Source: Clostridiales bacterium
GTDB taxonomy: Bacteria; Bacillota; Clostridia; Christensenellales; UMGS416
Reading direction: 5' to 3'
Assembly: GCA_012515725.1 (NCBI GenBank)
Contig: JAAYXU010000180.1
Coordinates: 1-11,576 of the forward strand
Length of the DNA stretch: 11,576 bases
The translations under genes and the position numbers were made by a program. The notes under the pieces were generated by a model that worked only from the letters and a program-made list of their open reading frames with translations, had not been told where the DNA came from and made no database searches. This document shows, piece after piece, positions 1 through 7,700 of this stretch (position 1 is its first letter; the number at the start of each line of letters is the position of its first letter).

Positions 1-1576
1 AACCTCCCGCCAGAAACACCGCGCGTACTTCGTCCTCACCGATCCCCCGCTCCCGGAGCAGCGTTTCGATGCCCGCGGCGACAGCGCCTTTGGCGAGCTG
101 CACCTCGCGCACATCTCGCTGACAGAAAAGAATATCCCTCTGCGCGCCCTCGCCAGGAGAGGCAAGCCGCAGCGCCCAGCCCTGCTCTTCCCGCACGAAG
201 CGCTCCCGCAGCCAGCCGGGCCCGGCCGGCTGGAGTCGGCCGGTCTCATCCAGCGCTCCGTGCGCAAGCAGACCGGCTGTGACGTCCACGATCGCCGATC
301 CGCAGATACCCGCGGCGGGCGCGTCCGCGATGGTGCGCACGCCCAGCGCGTCGTCCATCTCAACGCGGCTGATAGCTCCCGCGACTCCGCCCATGCCGTA
401 ACGGATATGAGCGCCCTCGAAAGCCGGACCCGCGGCGGCGGAACATGCCAGTATGCCATCCCGGTCGCCCAGCATGATCTCTCCGTTGGTGCCGATGTCC
501 AGCATGAGGCAGGGCCGCTCCTCATTAAGGAGTCCGACGGCCAGCGCTACCGCCACCGTATCCGCGCCCACGTAGCCCGATACGCAGGGCAGCGTCGTGA
601 CCATCGCCTCGGGATGAAGGACAAGTCCGAGCTGCTCGGCCCGAAAATCCTGACGGCCGCTAAAGGCCGGTATGAACGGCGCCTCCACGATGCACGCGGG
701 CGGTACGCCCGCAAAGAGATGCAGCATGATCGGATTTCCCGCTATGGTCATATGTACGACGCGGGAGAGCGTCGCTCCGGCCTGGGCGCACAGCTCTTGG
801 GTCAGGCCGCTCACCGCGTCCACAATCAGGCGGCGGAGCGTCTCCAGCCCGCCGGACTGCTTGAGCGTATAGTCGGTGCGGGAGATTACATCATCTCCGT
901 AAGCCTTTTGCGGATTGAGCCGCGACGCTACGGCAAGCTCCGTACCGCTTTCCAGATCCATGAGATATGCGGCGAGTGTCGTGGTTCCGATGTCCACCGC
1001 CACGCCCAGCGGAGCGCCCGAGCCCTCGCCGGGGCAAATATCCACCGCCAGACCTTCCCTGCACAGCGCCGTTACCGCGCCCTCCTGCCCGCGCACAGCC
1101 TCGGGCAGCGCCCGGAGCGCGGTCAGCGATACGCTGCTAAGGCCTGCCGCTTCCAGCAGCCGCTCCTCGTCGCTGCGCTGGCTGTCGAGCCCCGCGGCCG
1201 GTATGGTCAGCGCCACGCGGCGGAATATGGGATCCGTCTCGCCCGATGCGGCGGCGCTGTCGGTCGTGATCGCCGCGTCCTGCATCGCGACGGGCAGCCG
1301 ACATGCGATGTCCTGCGTGAGGACTCGGGTACAGGCCAGCCGCAGCCCCGTTGCCAGCTGCTCGGGGGAAAGCAGCCGCTTTTCCGCTTCGTTGGGCGGA
1401 TACGCGGAGGGCTTGTCCACGACGATCTGGCATTTGCCGCACGAGCCCCTGCCGCCGCATGCCGCCGGTATCGGAACACCTTCGCGGCGAAGCGCGTCCA
1501 GCATATTGACGCCTTCTTGCGCGCGAAAGCGCTTGTTGCCGCCGTCCATCGTGCTAACCGTGACCGTAACGTCCAT
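1..1576 (-). CDS. RACo-like corrinoid activation protein ([2Fe-2S] ferredoxin + ASKHA ATPase), C-terminus cut by window edge
   Basis: The frame is open without a stop from an ATG at 1576 to the left edge (525 complete codons), so the C-terminus, probably about 100 residues, is missing. Residues 1-90 form a plant-type ferredoxin domain with C40, C46, C49 (in AACGGRGSCGKC) and C82 as [2Fe-2S] ligands. From about residue 190 comes the ASKHA/DUF4445 part: VAVDIGTTTLAAYL (D195), NPQKAYGDDVISR, AGNPIMLHLFAGVPP, MLDIGTNGEI (D360) and CSAAAGPAFEGA (C378), ending at the edge in VFLAGG. This is the architecture of COG3894, including RACo, which uses ATP to drive reduction of Co(II) corrinoid proteins to active Co(I). 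RamA-type relatives instead carry C-terminal [4Fe-4S] clusters. The start is set by GGAGG (1583-1587), 6 nt upstream. An in-frame ATG at 1612 overlaps the predicted -10 box and is unlikely to be used. The family assignment is firm; the partner corrinoid protein cannot be seen here. Confidence 0.93.
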   Translation of the reverse strand, partial: MDVTVTVSTMDGGNKRFRAQEGVNMLDALRREGVPIPAACGGRGSCGKCQIVVDKPSAYPPNEAEKRLLSPEQLATGLRLACTRVLTQDIACRLPVAMQDAAITTDSAAASGETDPIFRRVALTIPAAGLDSQRSDEERLLEAAGLSSVSLTALRALPEAVRGQEGAVTALCREGLAVDICPGEGSGAPLGVAVDIGTTTLAAYLMDLESGTELAVASRLNPQKAYGDDVISRTDYTLKQSGGLETLRRLIVDAVSGLTQELCAQAGATLSRVVHMTIAGNPIMLHLFAGVPPACIVEAPFIPAFSGRQDFRAEQLGLVLHPEAMVTTLPCVSGYVGADTVAVALAVGLLNEERPCLMLDIGTNGEIMLGDRDGILACSAAAGPAFEGAHIRYGMGGVAGAISRVEMDDALGVRTIADAPAAGICGSAIVDVTAGLLAHGALDETGRLQPAGPGWLRERFVREEQGWALRLASPGEGAQRDILFCQRDVREVQLAKGAVAAGIETLLRERGIGEDEVRAVFLAGG

Positions 1577-1610
1577 CGCTGTCCTCCGGGCATTTGCGTT
1601 CTTTCGTCCC

Positions 1611-1639
1611 ATTATTGCACAACCGCGCAGGATTCTCAA
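1611..1639 (-). promoter_or_regulatory. Probable sigma-A promoter of the RACo-like gene
   Basis: On the minus strand, TTGAGA (1634-1639) is followed after exactly 17 bp by AATAAT (1611-1616). A TG one base before the -10 gives an extended -10 form. The predicted start of transcription is near 1604, leaving a leader of about 28 nt with a good ribosome binding site at 1583-1587. The match and spacing are good, and the site lies in the 167-bp gap between two genes. It is predicted from sequence only. It suggests that the gene is not simply read through from the glucan synthase upstream, although I see no clear terminator after that gene. Confidence 0.6.
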
Positions 1640-1743
1640 TATAAGAAAGCGGTGTTATCTGGGAAATCTTTGCTAAATAACGAGAGAAAGCCCCGCCGCC
1701 ACATTAGGATGAAACGCGCATAGACTCCGATTCCTCCGCTCCC

Positions 1744-4700
1744 TCACCCCAGCGTCACATAGACGTGGTGCTCGGAAGCGTCGTCGACGAGCGTGAAGAA
1801 CGGCTTTTCAAGGGGCTTTCCGTCCAGCAGCGTCTGAACGACGCCGACGCATACCCCGTTCGGATTCTTGACATGGATGAAGTAAGTCGCACTCCCCCAG
1901 CGGTAGGTTACGTCGTACTCCTTCCAGTCGGGCGATACACAGGGACGGATCGAGAGTTGGTTCCTGTAAACCGAAAGTCCCAGTATTTTCTCCAGCGTGA
2001 TCTTGTACATCCAGGCGGCCGAGCCCGTATACCAGGTCCAGCCGCCCCGGCCAACATGCGGCGGAACCGCGTATACATCCGCCACCGCGACATAGGGCTC
2101 CACCATATACCGCCGCGCTTCCTCGGCTGTTTTAGCGTGCCAGTAGGGCATCAGCCGCCGCATGAGTTCCACGGCCTTGTCTCCCCGGTTAAGGCACACA
2201 TAGGCCCATACCGCCCAGACAGCGCCATGCGTATACTGTCCGCCGTTTTCCCGCACACCCGGAACATATCCCTTTATGTAGCCCGGCTCAGACTCATCCT
2301 CTCGGAAGGGCGGCGCAAGGAGCCTTAGAAGTTGTCCCTCCTCGCACCAGAGCTGCTCCTCCATCGCGCGCAGGCCCATCTCGACCTTATCGGCATCGCC
2401 CGCTCCGCTGATGGCTGCCCAGGCCTGGGAAATGCAGTCGATACGGCAGTCGTTGTTGACGCACGAACCAACCGGGTTTCCGTCGTCGTCAAAAGCCCGG
2501 CGGTACCACTGCCCGTCCCAGCCCGCGTCATTGAGCGCCTGGCGGAGGCGCTGCGAGGTTTCGTCCAGTTCCAGCGCGGTCTGCTTGTCATCCATCCGTT
2601 CGCACAGGTAAGCCATACGGCGCAGCACATCATATAGGAAAAACCCAAGCCATACACTTTCGCCCCTGCCTTCATCGCCGATGCTGCTCATCGCGTCGTT
2701 CCAGTCGCCGGTACCCATGAGAGGCAGTCCGTGCTTGCCAAAGCGGCAGGCACGGCGCACCGCGCGCAGGCAGTGATCCAGCAGCGTGCCAGACTCGCCC
2801 GATACCGTGGCGATCCCGTAGAAATCTTCCTGGCCCTCAGGGATCTCCACGTCCTCGAGATACGGAGCCTGCTCCCGCAGCATATCCCAGTCGTCGAGCC
2901 GCAGCACGTACTCCGATACCACATAGGGCAGGAACAGCATGTCGTCGGTTATGCGCGTCTTCACGCCGCGCAGCGGCGGATGCCACCAGTGCTGCACGTC
3001 GCCCGACTGGAACTGATGCGCGGCGCACAGCAGTATGTGTTCCCGCACCCATTCAGGCCGCGTCCAGACGATGGCCAGACAGTCCTGAAGCTGGTCGCGG
3101 AAACCGATCGCCCCGCCGGTCTGATAGAACCCGGCGCGGGCCATGAACCGGGACGCGATTGTCTGGTATAGCAGCCACCCGTTCATCATGAGATTGACGC
3201 CCTGATCGGGTGTGTTCACGACTACTCGCTCAAGCATATCGTCCCAGAATGCCTGGGTGCGCGCCTGCGCCAGCTCGACCGCGCCTCGCTCGCGGTAGCG
3301 GTCTATGATCTGCCGGCAGGCAGACTCTCCCAGGCCGCCTCCCAGCAGCACGGTCCAGCTTTTTTCCTCGCCGGGACTTAGCTCCGCGAAGAACCGCAAC
3401 GCGCCCAGCCCGCCCCCAGACCCGGACTCGTTGCCCAGATTCCGCCGCGTAATGGCCGGAGACCGCGTTGCCGGCTCGTATCCGGTATGAAAAAGGTTTC
3501 GCATCGCGGTGTACTGGCACGCAGTACCGGGCGCGGCGATGAATGCGACCGTATCCTCAAATTCGTCCCGGTAGCCGTTTCGCGCATAGATCGCGTCGCC
3601 TGCGGCGTCGGGCTCGACCAGTATATGGGGAGCAGTATGGCTCCTGTGCACTCCCAGCACGAAATCTGCCCACACGGTGACGCTGATCTTGCGGCGCATT
3701 CCCGTCTGATTGTGCAGCGAGACTTCCCTGATCATCACGGTATCTTCCGGCGGCACGAAGATCCGCTGCTGCTGGTAGAATCCCTGATTGACTGACTCGA
3801 ACAGCGCATAGCCCATCCCAAACCGCGTCCGCCTGTGGCCGGGCTTGCCGTCGCCCTCCGATAGCCTCCACACCGCGCCGGTTTCCTCATCCCGAACGAG
3901 TATGTCCTGCCCCGGCGGATTGGAGACCGGATCGCCGTTCCACGGCGTCAGCTTATTCTCCCGGCTGTTGTATAGCCACGCAAAGGCCGCCCCGCCGCCG
4001 CTCAAAATCGTGCCAAACTCCCGGTTGGCAAGTATCATGCACCAGGGCATCGGCGTGTTAACGCTGCAGTGAATCACATACTCGCGTCTGTGCGCGTCGA
4101 AGCCGCCGTATTCATTGTCGAATACCGTCTCGATGGGCCGCATGGTCACGTCCGCCAGGTCGCGGAGCGACTGACGGACAGGTATCCTCCCGGCGTCTGA
4201 GGGCGGCGGAGCCGCCTGCGCCAGCTGTCCGGTCAGCGGCTTTTCCGCGTCAAACCAGCCAACGGACACCGCTCGCAGCAGCAGCTTCTGCTCGGCGGAG
4301 AGCTGCTCCTCCTTGACAATAAATATACCGCCGTTCTTGCCCACAAGGTCGCGCTCGACGCTTGAGAGGATCATGCCCATGATCGCGTCCTGCAGCGCCT
4401 GCCTGTAATCGCTCGCATCGCGGTTTAGTATGACCAGATCGTATGATATCTGTTTCCTGCGCCAGTAGGCATGGGCAAGCACCAGATGAAAGACGCCCCG
4501 CAGGTACGCGCTGTCCGCGACTTCCACGCCAACAATGGGCAAATCGCCCGACAGGCCCAGTCCCCACAGCCCTGACTGGCCCAGACGGTTTTTCCGTATG
4601 GCCTCCAGCCGATCGGGATTGGGACGCCCGCTCAGTATGAGCGACGGCAGCAGCCGGTTAAAGAATCGTATCTGGTTGGCCGATACGCCCAGATAGCGTA

Positions 4701-7700
4701 TGAGCGCCCGCTCCTGACAGCAGGAGAGCTCCAGCGCTTCCTCGAGACTGTCGTGGCTGCCGGGCCCCGCTACAGCCGCGACCGCGTCGCGCTCCTCTTC
4801 GCCAAATCCTATGAGCAGCGCAATATCGGTCGAACCGCCCGCCCTGATGCGGACGGCGGTCTTCATGCACAGCACCGGATCCACCGGTATTTCAATGTTT
4901 CCGTTGTTCCAGGGCCTGGTGAGGAAATGGGGATTCTTCAGCGAGTGCCCCCTTCCGATCGCCGCGTTGCGGATGGTTTCGACGCAGACGGGCGCGTCGG
5001 GATCGGCCTCCTGTACGAATCGGGCAGCCATGTAATGCCTGCGGTCCTGGTCGGACCGTTTCCGTCTGCCCGCGATCAGCATTTTCTTTTCGGCATCCCA
5101 GCGTGTTTCGATGAAAAGATTCTGAAACGGGGGATGCGCAATATCGGCGTGCTGGGTATTAAGCACGATTTCGGTATAGGCCGTCACGTCCAGCAGTACT
5201 TCCGAGTCACTGTGGTTCTCGATGCGCAGATGGCGCACCTCCGCGTTCCGGTTGCCCTGAACGAATACCGCCAGGCGCGTTTTGAGAGAGCCGTCCCGAC
5301 GCGTAAATACCGTCTGCCCGCATTCGTGGACTACATGGTACGCATCAGGCTCTCTGAGGAAGGGACGCAGCGTGACGCTGTGGGGCGGATGCGTGCCGTC
5401 GCTTCCCTGCACGAAAAGGAACACTCCATACTCGATCTCGGTATCGCTTCGCCAGCGGTTCACGGCGATGCCGCCGCAGCGGCTCTGCCCGGTACCGTCG
5501 GCTCCGATTATGACATTGTAGTTTCCGTTGGACAGCACGTTGATAGAGTTTACGACAGAGCACCTGTCCACGGGGCACTCTTCCCGGTAGCAGGCCGCCG
5601 AAAGATTCCGATACCCGCTTGCGGGCTTATCCTGATCGAGCGGCTTTCCTGCTGTAAGCATCCGCTCGCTGAGCAGGATGGATAGCGCGCTAATATGCGG
5701 TATCGCGTACATGCTTTTTTTGAGGCGCTCGTGGGTCAGGTAGTTATACATGCCCATCATCGACATGCCCTGATGGTGCACCATGTAGCTCCTGACGACG
5801 CGGCCCTTTCCGGGCTTGCCCGAGCTACCCGATGTATAGTCGATCGCCTCATATAGGCCAAAGTATCCCAATCCGCCCTGATCGATGATAGAGCGGATAT
5901 TTTCCCACGCCGCGAGCGCGTCGATATGGAGCGTCATTACCGTGGAGTAGGGCGATACGACCAGATCCCGGCCCAGTCCGCTCTTCATGCCGATACCCGG
6001 GACGCCAAAGGAGCGGTACTGATAGTTCATGGACTGGTCGAGCTCGTAATAGCCCGATTCGGATATGCCCCATGGCACGCCGCGCGCCATGCTGTACTCC
6101 CGCTGCATACGTACCGCATTGACGATGGACTCGCCCAGCAGCGTTCCGCGCTCGTGACGGAATATCTGATCGGGCATCAGATACTCGAACATCGTACCGC
6201 CCCAGGACTTGAGTATCGCGCCCTCCCGGTCGGCCGCCGCCGGTCTGCCCATCCGGAACCAGTGCCGGGCCGGAACCTGCCCCGTCGCGATCGTAAAGAG
6301 GCTGGTCTGCCGCGCCTCGGAAGCCAGCAGATCATAAAAGGAATTGCTGAACTGCTCCCTTTCGATGTCGTACCCGATATGGAAAAGTTTCTTTTCGCGG
6401 TTATAGAGCGCAGTGAAATTCATGCCCATGGCCAGTAGTTTCATGCGGCTTCTGAGCGTCGCGGCACGCACGCACCATCCGCGGCACTGCCGAAGTATCG
6501 CTCGAATCGCGTCGTCCCCGTGATCGTGCGGTCTGTCAGGAAGCTCTGCGGCGCGGCGCAGCGTCAGCGCGTCGGTATTTACTCCGTATGTCCGCGCCAG
6601 CCCCATGAGCGCCTGCAGCTCCCGGCCCTGCTCAATGAGCGCTCTGCCCATCGCGTCGGTGTCCGCAACCTCGCCGGGCAAGAATTCACCGATGACCGCT
6701 CCGGGATCGCCTTCGGAATCAGCCAGCGCCGCGTCAAGAGACTCCATTGTCTGCCTGTGCCACGACTGATCGCGGCACAGGCACGCCGCCGCGGAGTCCA
6801 GATATCCCGAAAGCGTCTCCCTGTACAGCCGGGGCCGGTCAAGCAGCTCGTCGAGCATCTGCCCCGCAAGTATCAGGTAGCAGGCCAGATTGCCGCTGTC
6901 AACAGCGGACACATAATATGGATGCAGCGGCTGCGCTTCCCGTATATCGTACCAGTTCAGAAGATGCCCTTCCCATTTTTCCAGACCTTCGAGCGTGTTC
7001 ATCATACCTTCCAGCCGGAAAAGCGTGTCTTCAACCGACTGGTAACCAAGCGTAACCGCCATAACTTCGGCCATCACCGCAAGGCCGATATTGGTAGGAG
7101 ATGTGCGCATCGCCAGACCATTGGGCGGATGCTCCTGATTGTTGTCCGGGGGCAGGAAGCACGTGCTTTTCCGGGTAAACGTGCGGAAATAGCGCCATGT
7201 GGCAACCAGTATGCGCCGGAGCGCGAACTCGTCCTCAGAGGAAAGGCGCGGGCGCTCTTCCTCCCGCTCGCGCCCAGACTGCCAGGCCACGACCGGGGCC
7301 GCGAACCACACAGCGAAAAACGCAAGACCCCACAGCGGAGCCCCCGACAGAGCATAGAGCGCGGCCGTTACCGCGGTCAGCATGAGGCCGCCCGCCATGC
7401 TCCGGTAAACCTGGTAAAGCGTAGCCTGTCGCCCTGAACGCGCCTGCCGCGCGGTCGTCCATTCAAGCATGTTCCGGCGCGTGAGCAGAACCCGAAAAAG
7501 CGTTCGGACCACAGCGTCCAACTGTATCCAGGCGTGCCAGGGAAGGAGCGCCAGATCCAGCAGCGCCTTGAGCATAAAGGGGCGGTAGACACCGCGCACG
7601 CGAATGAGGCTGTAGCGGGAAAGCCCGCGCACGACCGACACAAGCTGTGGCAGCAGCACGGGAAGCAGCGCGGCAGCCAGCCCCAGCGCTCCGGCGCCAA

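Noticed and set aside
1660..1686. Weak inverted repeat GTTAT...ATAAC after the glucan synthase gene, considered as a terminator
   Set aside because: The stem is only 5 bp with a long loop and no T-run follows, so it does not qualify as a rho-independent terminator.
260..1723. 487-codon open frame on the plus strand
   Set aside because: It lies antisense to the RACo-like gene, whose minus-strand frame has clear family motifs. The plus-strand product is Arg/His/Gln-rich with no recognisable domain and ends in the intergenic region, typical of a GC-rich shadow frame.
4753..5685. 310-codon plus-strand open frame (and similar ones at 6520-7437, 7534-8478 and 8503-9279)
   Set aside because: All are opposite the continuous 2804-residue glucan synthase and encode low-complexity, Arg-rich sequence without family motifs.
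6271..6280. AGTGCCGGGC inside the glucan synthase gene, resembling the end of the rnpB palindrome
   Set aside because: Only about 9 nt match, the A/T-rich TTTA part and the facing arm are missing, and the sequence is ordinary coding DNA. It is not another copy.
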